This document shows positions 10,269-22,426 of a stretch of DNA of 64,000 nucleotides, piece after piece. The position numbers were made by a program, and so were the translations under genes. The notes beneath the pieces were generated by a model. It had not been told where the DNA came from and searched no databases. It saw nothing but the letters and a program-made list of their open reading frames with translations. Origin of the DNA: Fulvia fulva. Lineage: Eukaryota > Ascomycota > Dothideomycetes > Mycosphaerellales > Mycosphaerellaceae. The DNA lies in contig NC_063022.1 in the NCBI RefSeq assembly GCF_020509005.1, positions 496,001-560,000 on the forward strand, written 5' to 3'. Within the stretch, counting starts at the first letter, position 1. The number at the start of each line of letters is the position of its first letter.

Positions 10269-12134
10269 GTTGATGATGTGGTATGGGTTTGACGTTATGT
10301 GAGTTGAGTGAAGCTGTATGATTGAGCTGCTGAGGATGATGAGAGAGCAGAAGAGAGAAGAGCCGCAATGCTTTTATGCCTTGCTCAAGCCCTGGGATAC
10401 GACACAGACCACTGAAGAGCTCATTTCGAGTCCGAGGGAAATCTCAACAGCAGGAGTCGGAGAGCTCGTCGTACAGCATTATTGCATACGGTGAACAGAC
10501 ATTGTCCTCGCTGTATCATTCGTCAGTACACAGCACGAAACACGGTCCACAGCTCGGTGTTTTCGAGTGTGGTGTGCTGACTCTGGTGCCATGATGACGC
10601 TGGTTGGTCTGTCACAATGCCTCATCGGGGGTCTTCCGCCCATTGCAGCGGATGATATCTCTAGACCGAAGCAAGTGGGCCTGGAAGCGAAGAGTCAGGT
10701 CTGGCAGGAACCGCTGCGTTCGCGCTCGTACAGCTCGTTGGCAGTGGGTCACTTTGTCCATGACTTTCACTTTGTCGACTGTCCTGGTGGAACCGGTATC
10801 TTTGAGTCCGAGGCCATTGCGCACAAGCACTGCATCTACAGTATCATGAGGTGCTGGTTGGTTGGGTGATGGTCCAATGGTTCCGGAAGGATGAGGTTGA
10901 CCAACGTTCGTGGAAGTCTGCTAAGTCCGCCCATGTCCGGCAGGGCGAGGAGATAATGTACGAGCTTGAAAATAGCGGACCGAGTGATCGACAGGAACAC
11001 CCCATTTTCTGTGCCGACTGTTAGTGTTGTCGATCATCTTGCTTACAGGTGCTTATTTCAAGCAAGAACGTGGACAGGTGTGCGCGGTCGGCGTGCGCGG
11101 TGCTTCGTGGTGCTTGATTTGCGACGTTAAGTACTTGCTTTCTCACTTGGGATCATGGCATCGCTTTCCGAGCACCATCAACCGTGAGCCTCCAAATAAA
11201 GCCGTAATGCTCTCGAAGGAAGTATCAACAGACTGCAGAAGCTACTGGGGTAGTGACGCATCAAGTGGGTTGACCTCTGGTAATGCAAAAAGTGGTGGGC
11301 CAACTCAGAGCCTTCCTTACCCACGAACACGAGGTAGTACCAGGGGAGCGGTCCGTTTGTAAAGGTTTAATGGGGCATGATGTGTGACTCGATGAAGCGT
11401 CTTCGTAGTTCGGACCGAAGGCCTTCCGGGATCCACTCCAAGTCATGGCGACAAGGAAGACGGCAGTCGGCCTGCTCACGCCTCCCAGCAAGCTGAGATG
11501 ATGGCCCAAACTGCGCGGCTGTGCTGGGCTAGTGAAGTAGGAACCTGTTGAGCTGGGACGACATGACTCTCCGCCGTCCCACACCGGCAGTAGATGCTCG
11601 AGAGCAGCGGTACGAAGGCCGGAAGCATATGGAAAGGAAAAGTGTGGTGTATTGTTTGCACTTAGTACGGCTCCATGTTTACGCATAGACCGAGCATGCC
11701 CAGAGAGCGACAAAGATCAAGAGACCATTGGAGAAGAGGCTTCTTGTCTCGACGATGTCTTGGGATCTGACATCCAGAGGTCCATGAAGGGGCACCGGGA
11801 GCATCCGTCTGATGCGGTAGTCGTCGAGCCCAGCGACAGGTTTCCGTCTGACCATGGTTCTGACTGCAGCGAGAGAAGACCAAGCAAACGACCAGATATT
11901 GCCTGCTCTGCTCGTGTGTGTACAGAACGTCGACGGAGATGAAGCCTTCAAGTCAAGAGGTGAAGTCAAGATGTTATCTCTACCTGAGACATTAGTCACG
12001 CCTTCCCAATTGCTCTCCTCGGCACAATGCGGCCCGCTCGGCTCAGCCCTGCAAGCATCTTCGGCTCTATCCGCACCTGGACTTTCATATGATCATCGAC
12101 TCAAACATCTTCCACTCCTTCTCCCACACCAACC
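10269..12134. other. Long intergenic region between hydrophobin and COX20 genes
   Basis: About 1.9 kb with only short overlapping frames on both strands (for example 11261-11713 minus and 11854-12306 plus), none with a recognisable domain or splice-extendable motif. It should contain the hydrophobin promoter on the left and the COX20 promoter on the right. No repeat or RNA gene was recognised. Confidence 0.55.
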
Positions 12135-12858
12135 ATGGCCGACGATACCCGGCAGCCAAACGGTCAGCCCAAGGGCGCCATCCAAGAGGACCTCTCCTGC
12201 GAAGCTCTCACCGCTCACCCCGAGAACAAACCCTTCGAAGGCCAACAATGGCAAGTCCAAAATGGCAAGACCATGCCATACAAACCACCCGAGAACGCGA
12301 ACATGATGCCTGGAGGGACACAGCACACAGCAGGTGGAGAGACTCCCGAGGTGAATCTGTATAATGCGTTGCATGTTGGGCAGCCTATAACGGAGATACA
12401 TAAACGGCCTTGCGTAAGGGACGCGCTTTTGACGGGAATTGGGGGAGGCTTTGCGACAGGCGGAGTCAGGGCGATCTTCGGAGGTATGTCTCAAGGCCCA
12501 TGTTGTGTTATTGGGACACGATGAGACGGAAAATGGAAAACGTCAACGCTAACCCTGATAACTTGCAGCCCCAATCTTCAAAGCCTGCAACTGGGCAGTT
12601 GGGACATTCTGCGTCGGAGCGGGAATCATGTATCAGACCTGCATGTATAAACGGCAGGCGGAGAAGGAGGGGATGATGAGGGCTGTGGAGATTTTGAATA
12701 AGAAGGAGATGGAGAAGAAGGCGAGGGAGCAGAGGAAGGAGGCGATGAGGGAAGAGAGACGGCAGGCCAAGGAGAAGGAGCAGGATGCGCAGTTTGCGGC
12801 GTTGAACATGGCGGCACCGAGTGGGAACAATGGGAAACCGTGGTGGAAGATCTGGTGA
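12135..12858 (+). CDS. COX20: Cytochrome c oxidase assembly protein COX20
   Basis: Mitochondrial inner-membrane chaperone for the Cox2 subunit of cytochrome oxidase. Exons 12135-12483 and 12569-12858 are joined over an 85-bp intron with a CTAAC branch sequence near 12549-12553, giving 212 residues. The conserved core is HKRPCVRDALLTGIGGGF followed by GGVRAIFG|APIFKACNWAVGTF, two hydrophobic segments (about residues 97-116 and 121-137) separated by a short loop, and then MYQTCMYKRQAEKEGM. A highly charged C-terminal helix (Lys/Glu/Arg-rich, about 145-190) follows, ending GKPWWKIW. The N-terminal 80 residues are polar. The Kozak context ACCATGG supports the start. This is the usual fungal COX20 layout. 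Confidence 0.9.
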
Positions 12859-13553
12859 AGAGATGGAATGGAACGAATGAACAACATGCATTGACCGCAA
12901 TGACTAAAGCTGCCTCTCTCAACTGTCGAAGAGGATGACATTGACACTCTGAATCGTGCTGAAAGCGAGACGCGCGCCACAGCTTGCAGCTCGGGAGTCA
13001 TTGCTGTAGACGGTCGTGCTATCGTGGCGCTCAGGAAACGATGTGGGCGCTCTACTGTGTCTAACAGGAAGGCCAGATCTGAGCACAGCGTTGTATATAT
13101 ATGTATACCTACATTCACCACTTCTTAATGAACCCATGAAATATTGACGGTGTCCGACTAAACTTTACCGCCCCACGGGCCGGATGATCGCTCACGCTGA
13201 ACCTTAATTGGCGGCTGAGCTTGGCAGAGCTGCGATTGACGCTGTTTTCCAGAAGCCGCCGACTTTCTTCTCGATTCCTCAAGGTCCATCCTCAACCTGC
13301 AACTCTTCTGTTTGCTGCGTCCAGCTGACTATTCGTGTCAATATACACTACTGAGGTGGATTTAGCTATTCAACTCAGTCACGCGCGAGTCTTCACCTGC
13401 CTGGCCAATTACACCACCAGTCCATAAAAGCGCAACAAAGAACCGCCCGAGACCTGCTACGAGACAAGTATCAGCATACAGCACCACCCAACAGCGCTGC
13501 AGCCCCTTCTCGTCAGTATACAGTGACAGACGCGTGACGCGCTGTTGACTACC
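12859..13553. other. Intergenic, COX20 3' flank and eIF2A promoter
   Basis: About 0.7 kb. Contains the 3' end of the COX20 transcript and the upstream region of the eIF2A gene. A TATATATATG stretch lies near 13095. No coding region is supported. Confidence 0.55.
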
Positions 13554-15720
13554 ATGGCTGCGCCGACTCAGCTTGCTTGTACGACCCATCCGCACGCCCA
13601 TTACCAGCTTCTGTGCTAACATTACTGCAGACCGCACTTCCAAGCACATCGGTGTCTTCGATGCTGCCCCGGTCTACGAGCCTCTCCCGGGCTTCCAGCG
13701 CCCCGATGGCAACCTCCGCTGCTGTACATACTCCCCAGATGGCCGCTACTTTGCATGGGCATCGCCGGACAATGTCAGCGTAGTGGATGCCTCCGTCGGA
13801 CATGTAGTGACCACTCTGCCGGCACAGAACGTCTACGAACTAGGCTTCTCGCCAGCTGGTACGTTCATCATAACTTGGCAACAGCCCACCAAGGACGCAG
13901 AGGGCAACGCGACCAAGAACCTCAAAGTATGGCGCACCATCGACGACAACGCGGGCGAACGCGGTGAAAGAGCAGTGGTAGGACAATTTGTGCAGAAGAG
14001 GCAGACTGGCTGGAACTTGCAATACACCCCTGACGAGCAGCTCTGCGCTCGTACCGTCACCAACGAAGTGCAGTTCTTCCAGAGCCAGGACATGAGCACG
14101 GTTTGGAACAAGCTGCGCGTCGAAGGTGTGGCCGACTTTGCGCTCTCTCCGGGCAAGAAGCATTCAGTTGCTGTCTTCATCCCAGAGCGCAATGGTCAGC
14201 CAGCAGCTGTCAGGGTCTACAACGTGCCCGACTTCAATACCATCGTTTCACAGAAGACGTTCTTCAAGGGCGACAAGGTGCAGCTGAAGTGGAACCAAGA
14301 AGGCACCAGTCTGATCGTGCTGGCCCAGACTGAGGTCGACAAGAGCAACAAGAGTTACTACGGAGAGACGAACATGTACATCTTGAGTGCCAACGGAGGC
14401 TTCGACTCCAGGATCACGCTGGACAAGGAGGGACCTATCCATGATGTGTCGTGGTCACCCAACTCGAAAGAGTTCGGTGTCGTCTACGGCTTCATGCCTG
14501 CGAAGACCACCATCTTCAACCAGCGTGCCATCCCACAGCACAGCTTCAACTTGGGCCCCCGCAACACTATCCTCTTCTCTCCACATGGTCGCTTTGTTCT
14601 TGTTGCCGGCTTTGGAAACTTGGCTGGCCAGATGGACATCTACGACTTGGAGAAGAACTACGAGAAGGTGTGCACGATCGAAGCTAGCAATACCTCAACC
14701 TGCGATTGGAGCCCTGATGGCAAGCACATCCTTACCGCGACGACGAGCCCACGACTCCGTGTCGACAACGGTATTCGTATCTGGCATGTTGGTGGTGGCT
14801 TGATGTACAACGAAGACATGACTGAGCTGTATCACGTTATTTGGCGACCACAGTCGACGTTGCAGCACCCATTGGAGAATCCGCTGCATCCAGTGCCGAC
14901 TCCACACACTTCTGCCTTGGAGTTTCTAGGCAAGGCCAAGACGCCCTCGAAGCCAGCTGGCGCGTACCGTCCCCCCGGTGCGCGTGGCACTGCTACGCCG
15001 CTAGCGTTCAAGCGTGAGGATGAAGGAGGCGCTGCGTTTGTGAGAGAGATGATGTCGGGCAAACAAGAAGGACCGCTTACCTTTGGCGCTCGTCCTCGAC
15101 GACGTGAAGTGCCTGGCGCCGAGACCGTTGCTGGTGACCTACCACCTGGTGCGGCCCCTGGCGGCGGTGTCAGTCTCACCGAGGGCGACGAGAACCTGAG
15201 CAAGGCGGCCCTGAAGAACAAGAAGAAGAGAGAGGCTAAGAAGGCTAAGGATGCTGAAGCCAAGGCTGACGGACTCGCACCTACCCAGAACGGTGAGGGT
15301 CAACAAGGCAACCGTGACCGACCACGCAGCCGCTCCAATGCGAACGCTAACGGCGTCAACGGACGCGGCGGCGGCAACCAGAACTCGCGTCCACAATCAC
15401 GTCGCCGCGATGGGAGCCGTCAGCGTGGACCACCTGTCAGTGTCCACACGTCGCTTCCTAAGCAGACGGCCAATGGCGCTCCGGCAGGTGCACCCGCTGC
15501 ACAGCAAGCTCCTGCCCCTGCTATCGAGGTTAAGAGCCCGGACAATCAGTCACCGCAGGAGAAGAAGACTCGCTCGCTGCTGAAGAAGCTACGCGCTATC
15601 GACGACCTCAAGATGAGGCAGGCGGGCGGTGAGAAGCTGGAAGGTACGCAAGTGCTCAAGATCGGCACAGAGGAGCAAGTGAGGAAGGAGCTCACCGCGC
15701 TTGGCTATACTGGTGATTAG
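13554..15720 (+). CDS. Eukaryotic translation initiation factor 2A
   Basis: eIF2A delivers initiator tRNA in GTP-independent, alternative initiation. The start ATG at 13554 lies in a CCATGG context; exon 1 (13554-13578) encodes MAAPTQLA and is joined to 13631-15720 over a 52-bp intron to give AYRTSKHIGVFDAAP. The 704-residue protein has the N-terminal beta-propeller of the eIF2A family (about residues 1-430), with blade motifs such as NLRCCTYSPDGRYFAW, WSPNSKEFGVVYGFMPA, ILFSPHGRFVLVAGFGNLAGQM and CDWSPDGKHILTATTSPRLR. The C-terminal third is Gly/Arg/Lys-rich and disordered and ends with a short helical region (LLKKLRAIDDLKMRQAGG) that in the family contacts partners. Length and order are normal. 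Confidence 0.94.
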
Positions 15721-16243
15721 AATACTCGAGAGAACCTGTAGAGCGCAAGGTGCGTCTTGATGCCAGCAATATGGTTCTGCTCCTCTTTCTGCGACATATT
15801 TTCGCAAAGCGGTGGATGTTCCGCTTCGCTTCGAGAACATGTCCCACAACCAGCTTTCCCTTCAGAGTCCACCTTATCACTCGCGTTCTACCCGAGTGCC
15901 TTATCAATGCCCTTTCGACTTGGTGAAATTCGTATAGTCTCGCGCCTCGCTACGCCGGTCACGATGATGTCGTAATTTCAGATAGTGTGATAAGGATCAG
16001 GCGTGTCAGAAGCAGGCCTGGTGTTGTGATCTTCATCAGTGTGAGGCTGTGGATGAGGTGGGAACGAGCGGTGTTCGGGGGAACTGGATGGTGGGAGGTG
16101 TGAGGTATGAAAGGGGCAAGGACTGGAGAGGAATGGGAGATGCGTTAGATAAAGTAGAGTGGATTCCATTTCAGATTATGGAGAGTGAGGGGAGTGAATG
16201 TCTTCTGCTCAGAAGCACACAACTGTCGGATCTCCCATGCGTC
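15721..16243. other. Intergenic, no gene seen
   Basis: 3' flank shared by the convergent eIF2A gene and the small gene at 16244-16566. A purine-rich stretch on the + strand lies at about 16050-16150. No supported feature. Confidence 0.5.
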
Positions 16244-16566
16244 CTACGCCTCAGATCGCTCCTTGTCCTTGCTAGATGTCGCCGTAATACCCATATCCGC
16301 AGACATGTCGCGCTGATTCTGATTCTCGTTGCGAATCCTAGCTAGTCGAGCTTCCGCCTCCTTCGTGATCTTTCGCTGCAGCGCGAGATTTTGTTCCGAT
16401 AATGATAGTAGCTCCTTGAGTTTGGTGTGCTGAATGTACTCCTGGTACATAACTGTAGCGCCGGTGATGTACAGGTGATCTTGTATATGCCATCACCGGA
16501 AGTCAACGTCTGCGCGGGAGAACTTTTGTAGGCGTGGCATCGGACGGTGATGCTGAAGGGGGACAT
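16244..16566 (-). CDS. Small coiled-coil protein, unknown function
   Basis: Not recognised. The C-terminal part (MYQEYIQHTKLKELLSL onward, 16450-16244) is a strongly charged amphipathic helix likely to form a coiled coil. An upstream frame starts at 16566 with MSPFSITVRC. The two can be joined by a 44-bp GT-AG intron (16496-16453), giving exons 16566-16497 and 16452-16244 and 92 residues; 44 bp is at the lower limit for fungal introns, so the model is tentative. Alternatively translation begins directly at MYQEY. The codon pattern and helix periodicity suggest it is real. A small mitochondrial or membrane-associated helper is possible but not shown. Confidence 0.42.
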
Positions 16567-17516
16567 GTTCTTGGTGGTGTGTCTCGCGAGCGAGTGTTCT
16601 CTGCGGTGGTTGGGATGATACGTGTTGCGTGGTTCTAGGGTGGGAGAGGTGGGATCAGTTGACTGGTCTGCGTGTTTGTGCTTGGCTCGTTCCCAGGGAC
16701 GAATCGGTTCCGGCGTAATGAGTTTCGCTGCTTGCTGACCAGCTGAGCTTGAGGATAAAGTTTAGTGACTCAAGAGCTCCATTCCCTTTATATATTACGC
16801 CAGCAGAACTTCCTCGCCTTCTCTTCCACAACATACACGGGTTGAAGGCGACGCAATGTGAAAGGGTCTCATGGGTACGAGACGCCAGATCTTCTGTCGG
16901 ATAGCAGGCACACTTCTTTCGAGATCCTCTTCCTCGAAGTCGTGTTGCACGGAAGATCAGACTGACGACGACACGGGATCAGTCAGCGATATGAGAAGTG
17001 AGCAGGGGTTGAAGCTGTCGTGAAGCAAGGCAAGCCACTCTCAATCGCAGAAGCGGATTGTACGTTGACACAAACGCTTCGGAAGAGGCGGGACGGACGG
17101 CGAAAAGAGATGCAGAGCTCCTAAGTAGCTGTCCAATACCGCACAGCAGCTGGCGTAACACTTTCGTGCGATCTTTTCATGATCGTAGCGAGGTTGCGCT
17201 GTTGCTTAGATTGATGACGGTCGGCACTGCAATGCCTGAGTGCAGTTGCCTGATGCGGTCGCGCTTGAGCTGAGTCGTCGTCTCAAAGTGAACCTGAACG
17301 TCCTTCGATAGTTCGCGCCTATCGATGGATTGGAAGGCCGAGGCGGCGATGGAGCTTGAGCATACAATATTCCTCATTCGGATATGATACGTGCATGCTG
17401 ATGCGATGATCTTTATGTTGGCAGCTCCTTGGATCGCTAGGCTCATCTCGGGGTGTGCCAGCAAGATCAGAGCAATTGATGCATCACTCATTCCTTTCGC
17501 CATAAGTAGATGTCTA
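16567..17516. other. Intergenic, no gene seen
   Basis: About 0.95 kb. A TATA-like run (TTTATATATTA) lies near 16788 on the + strand without a supported gene downstream on that strand. The short frame at 17177-17503 minus shows no family signature. The right end is the 3' flank of the FHA gene. Confidence 0.5.
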
Positions 17517-18452
17517 TCACTTCTCAGCCGAAGGAAGCATCATCACATACTCCCTTTCGCTGCCACCAAAAGTGACCACATCCTGATCTAAAAGCTCCAT
17601 GTACCGGCTGCCCTCGAGCTTCTTCCCATTCAGCGTCGTCCCCTTCGTGCTGTCCAAGTCGATCAAATACGGCTTGACCTTGTTCGACTTGTCGCCGTAC
17701 TCATTCGTAGTCGTCCTGTGCCTGAATTGTATAACGGCATGCTGCTTCGAAATGGTGGGGTGCTCCAGATGCAAGTCTGTTACTTTCTCGTCACGACCAA
17801 TAAGCCATGCACTCTTCTGGTGCAAGTAGATTGTGTCGACCAAGTCTTTCCCTTTGAAGACGTACATTCGCCAAGCTTCTTTGGTCGGTGGCTTCCGGGC
17901 TTCAGGCGGTTCGTGGTACTTTAGCACTGTGTTGGTACCTGCCACAGTGTTGGCTTCTTTGGCAAGCAGACCAGTAGGCTTGAAGTTGGGCTTTTGCTTT
18001 TCTGGTGGTGGAGCTTCGCCTGGTGCGACTTCGCCACGGAAAGACTCGTCTTGCGATGGAAGAGGTCCCTTAGATCTTTTCATAGGCGAGCGTGATCTTG
18101 ATCTTCGCTTCTTTGCTGGTGGTGATCTAGACCGACGGCGCTCTCGGCGATCTCGTGAGCGCGATCGAGAACGGCGTCTCCTGTCTCGCTTTGACTCTCG
18201 TACTCCATCTGATGCTTCATCCGCGGACCTGTCCCTGTCCCTTCGAATGTAGCCTTTCCGCCGACTGCGACCTTCTTCCTCCCTATCGGGGTCTCTGTGG
18301 CGATGGGATCTCTCCCTGTCTGTCGGACTTCTGTCATGTCTGCCCTCACGCCTTCTGTCAGAGTCGCGAGAGCTGCCGCCGAATTTCCGATCACGACGAC
18401 CGGCGTCTGAGCTGTCGTCTTCACGGCTGTAACGCCGCTCCCTCGAGTCCAT
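17517..18452 (-). CDS. FHA-domain splicing factor, SNIP1/Pml1-like
   Basis: Pml1/SNIP1 is the FHA subunit of the RES complex, which holds unspliced pre-mRNA in the nucleus and aids spliceosome activation. The N-terminal ~130 residues are an Arg/Ser/Asp-rich disordered region with many RS and RD dipeptides; then comes a linker with NFKPTGLLAKEANTV and KYHEPPEARKP, typical of this family, and a C-terminal FHA domain (about residues 185-305) with WLIGRDEKVTDL, HPTISKQHAVIQF (phosphopeptide-binding Ser/His), YLIDLDSTKGTTLNG and FGGSEREYVMM. I chose the ATG at 18452 (MDSRERRYSRED); an in-frame ATG at 18497 would add 15 residues without conservation. Single exon, 311 residues. Confidence 0.9.
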   Translation of the reverse strand: MDSRERRYSREDDSSDAGRRDRKFGGSSRDSDRRREGRHDRSPTDRERSHRHRDPDREEEGRSRRKGYIRRDRDRSADEASDGVRESKRDRRRRSRSRSRDRRERRRSRSPPAKKRRSRSRSPMKRSKGPLPSQDESFRGEVAPGEAPPPEKQKPNFKPTGLLAKEANTVAGTNTVLKYHEPPEARKPPTKEAWRMYVFKGKDLVDTIYLHQKSAWLIGRDEKVTDLHLEHPTISKQHAVIQFRHRTTTNEYGDKSNKVKPYLIDLDSTKGTTLNGKKLEGSRYMELLDQDVVTFGGSEREYVMMLPSAEK

Positions 18453-19344
18453 CGTATACGGGCTCCGATAACGTGACTGCTGGAACCCGAGACACAAGCA
18501 CGTGAGGCGGAGGAACTGAGTTATGCGCTTACGCAGGATCTTGCAGCCAGATGTGAGGCCTGGGTGTGACAGTTGACACAGTCAGTATCTGCGTGACTGC
18601 TCACCGCTGCCAAGGGAACTGTACACCGTCAATCACCGCCAGAATAGGTGTGTCTTTGGCCGGAGTTGTGTCGATGGCGAGAAATTTGCCAAGAGCGCTG
18701 TGGCGGTGTGGCTGGTGCAGCGCCACACGACAACATCCTGGCTCTTCCTTTCACCTTCCTTTCTTCCTCTTTCACGGCCCTACACACTCACAGAATCTGA
18801 TATGCATAAACTGCCTGCATCGGAGAGATTGATGGCCAGACTGCTGATTGCATCCATGTCACGATCGATGGCACGCTCGACCACCAACTGCATGTCCTGA
18901 CGCGCCGCTCAATATCCGGCGCGTAGCAAAACATACCATCTGCGCCTGCGAAGGAACATGTATCCGAACAGGCGCGAGTAGTCGTTTCATCATCATCCCG
19001 CACTTCATGAACAACAACCGAGCACCATTCGGCTGAAGTCAGAGTTCCCAAGCACGCTTGCCGGCCCCCATATCACTGCCGCCACGGCGCCCAGTGTGCT
19101 GACGACCCGGCATCATGCACGGTGAGATTGAGCAGTACCGTACTAAAGTCGGTCTAACACATGCGAACCATCTGCATCGCAGATGTGGGACCTGCTGCAG
19201 CGCCACTTGCTCGATGTCTTCTACTCCGTGTACCCCATCCGGGCATCTTCTCTTCTTGCACCCTGCTTAGTTGCAAACTAGCTTACACGTTCCACCGGAT
19301 CGCTAACAAGAGCTGCTGACTTCCAACAATGTAGCTCGACGACC
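18453..19344. other. Divergent intergenic region
   Basis: Promoter region shared by the minus-strand FHA gene and the plus-strand coiled-coil gene. Short frames at 18566-18832 and 18788-19051 show no recognisable protein. A CT-rich stretch lies at about 18740-18775. Confidence 0.5.
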
Positions 19345-22095
19345 ATGTCTAAGTTCTGGACGTGGAATGGTTCGAGAGACAGGAAGCACGATCTCAACGG
19401 ACTTCCATCACTGCCTGCAGACTTCACCACCCGTGGCATGGAGCACGGCCGAGGCCGAAGGGTAAGTCGTGTGATGAAACAAGTGGTCAATTGCTAATCG
19501 TAGCAGGGCTCCAAGATGACTCGGAAGCCGTTGCCATTACAATTCCATCAGGGCGTTGAGCCTCAATCAAGGAGCAGCAGTCGATCGAACGACACTATCG
19601 CACTTCACGATGCCGCTATCAAATCAGCAACGAACCTGATGGCTGTCATGAGTGACTGTCTCAACAGTCCTCAGCTTAGTGCCCATCTGCTGTCTGCACA
19701 GCAGCATTCGGCCTGCCTGAAGCCAATGTACGGTCGTCCTCGGTCCCGTACGGCACCTTCTACACCACTGGTCGAGGCGCCCTACAAAGAACCCGTGGAG
19801 CTCGAAGGGTCTACACCTATATGGACACAGTCTGCCACACGTCAGTCTCTGGACGCATATCGTGCTCAACATAACACCACTATCGGGCAGTCGATCATCC
19901 GCCCTCATAGCAGTCCCCAGGATATCAGCTATAAGCTGCCGGTGTATCCCCCACACGGCTTCGATCGAAATACAAGCAATCCTCAATTACTCAATGCGCC
20001 GCCGCAGACATACGAACATGTTCCGCCGCCCAAGACCAGGACGCCTTTGAAGATGAATCTGAGTGGCGAAACACTTGTGGCACCAGATCTTGAGCGTCCG
20101 AAAGATAGAAGATGGAGCATGGACCACAAATCGGAGTGGCACAATGATTCGGAACACATGTCGTGGTTCAACATGGACCCTCACACTGGTGAGCGTCAAC
20201 CTGCGGTCCAAGCACAGCGCACACGCAAGGACTCAAAGTTGGAGCCGCAAGGCCAAGCATTGCAGTCTCAAGATGGGTTGGAGCGCATTGTCGCCATGAG
20301 AGCTTCCCATGAAGCGCACCTGACGTCTCTGAAGGCAGCGCACGACAACGAAATCGCTTCTCACCTTGCCTACATAAAACTGTTGGAGGCCCAACGTCAG
20401 ACATCGCAGGTCCCGCAGGCGCACAATGACGGTGCCAAAAAGCATTTGACTCTTGATACGAACCGCCCTTCAGGTAGAAACAGCGGCACTGTCTATTCAG
20501 ACACGAGCGCCACGCCATCGCTCAAGTCTTTCGAGCAGTCTCTGGAACACCAAAAACGAACCTCATCTGAGATGGCCGCAGAGATGGAGGCTTTAAAGCG
20601 GAAGCTGAGTTTGTGCCGCAGATCGCAAGCAGATCTTGGCGATGTGCGTGGCGAGCGTGATGGCCTTCGTGACATAGCTGCGAAGAATGATCGTCGCATC
20701 GCACAACTCAAGGACATCGTGCGGAAAGCCAAGGAAAATGAGAAGATCATGAAAGCCCGCACGCAGCGCTTGGAAGCCAGCCTCACGGCATCGAACATGG
20801 AGCGAATTGACGTTCTCCAAGGCTTCTACGAAGCGTGCGAGCAAGTGGATAAGCTGAGAGGACGTGAGCGGGTCCTTGTCAAAGAGCGCAACGTTCTCAG
20901 GTGCGAGCAGAGCACGATTCCAGAAGACTCTGGTCAAGATCTTCGTGGACGCGGTGATACCTTCATTGGGACCGAGGCAGACACAGCACTTTGGTGCCGA
21001 TACACGCCCGGAGACGAGAGCGACCTGCAGGAATTGATTCAACTTCGACAGCTAGTAGCAGAGAAGGACGCTCATATCTTGCGACTGGAGGCAAAATCGA
21101 CTACCGAGCACTACAATCTGCCGGCACGTGATAGTGTCGAAGCGCTCGTCAGAAGATATGAGCAGCAAACGACAGCTTTGAAGGCGGAGTGCGACCAGTA
21201 CAATACACTTCTACACCTCGAACTCCGAAGACAGGCCCGATCCACATCATACAGGACAGAAGCAGTGACGCCACAAATCGAGCATGAAGCCGCCACTGTT
21301 CTCGCACGTAAGCTGGACCTCGCGACACAAGAGACCAGTGGAGAAGGACCGATGAAGGAAGACAACAGCGCTAAGATGAAACAGCTCGAGCAGGAACTGC
21401 AGCATTGCTACCAAGAAATCATCATGTACAAGCTGGATGTTCGCGGATACAAGAAGGACTTGAAGATCATGCAGACCGACAACGACGCCCTGCGCTCACG
21501 GTCCGATGTGACTGTTAGTAGCAAGATGTGCGGCTGTGGCCGCAGGAACGACAGTGCCCCGGCAGGAAACATCGCCAGGCACGACAACCTCGATCACTCA
21601 GCAGGTCTGGGAATATTGCATGCCGGCCCGCCAGGGACACCTCCCTCCACTGTCGCCTCTCTGACTGCATCTGCGCTATTGACCGCCTCAATGACCCCGA
21701 CTCCTGCTCCTAACATGGCAAGTCCTCTCAGACCTATCACACCTCTCGGCAAGCATAAAAAGCTCCCAAAGCCTCCTCCGCAATCGAGAACCCCAAGTCC
21801 GAACACTGGATCAGTGCAAAGGGTGAGCAATTTACAGCGCCAGGAGACGCTGCGATCGTTGTCTGAGTCGATCATATCGTCGTACGCGAAGCGAGGTACT
21901 CCGGAGCAGGAGACTGAGGTTATACCACCACTACCGACAAGCCGTGGCAGGAGATCTGCGCCGCCTCCGTGGAGGACGCCAACGTATGCTGATCGTGTGA
22001 TGGGAGGTCATGAAGCTACAGCGATGTCTGTGACGAAGATATCAGGAGAGGTGTTGAGAACTCCTACCATGGGTCTTGCTGGGGCGGGGAATTGA
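19345..22095 (+). CDS. Long coiled-coil protein, unknown function
   Basis: Exons 19345-19461 (MSKFWTWNGSRDRKHDLNGL) and 19507-22095 are joined in phase 0 over a 45-bp intron whose end carries a TAGCAG double acceptor; use of the second AG keeps the frame. The product is about 901 residues. The first 250 are polar and Pro/Ser-rich. Several coiled-coil stretches follow: about 260-310 (RIVAMRASHEAHLTSLKAAH), 340-470 (MAAEMEALKRKLSLC and ENEKIMKARTQRLEASL), 500-590 and 620-680 (KMKQLEQELQHCYQEI). A CGCGRR motif lies near residue 730, and the last 170 residues are proline-rich with PPLPTSRGRRSAPPP. It resembles cytoskeletal or spindle-pole scaffolds in composition only; no named family was recognised. 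Confidence 0.78.
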
Positions 22096-22426
22096 GAGCA
22101 GTGGCAGTATTTGCAGTAATTTAGTGTAGCCATTTGAAGCGGTGTCGTATCTTGCCATACTTGTATATAAATCATACTTCTCCCTTGAGCATTTCACTCC
22201 ATGTCCGTCGGCATGTGCTCACAAGCAAGCATTATTCGGCCCGGACCATGCCGAGTCGGATGCAAGGGTGCCGAACCTTGTGCCTGGCCGTGAGTACGTC
22301 AGGTCCATGGGTGTTGTTGAATTGCCATGTGTCAAACCTTCGATCGTAATTTCATGACTCTGTTCTTAGCAGACCATGCACGCAGCAACGACCCACTCAG
22401 CTGAAACATAAATCGTAACCGCCTCA
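22096..22426. other. Short intergenic region
   Basis: 3' flank of the coiled-coil gene and promoter of the TLDc gene. Nothing else seen. Confidence 0.5.

Noticed and set aside
11261..12093. Several overlapping frames in the hydrophobin-COX20 intergenic region
   Set aside because: All frames are short, mutually overlapping on both strands, and have no recognisable product.
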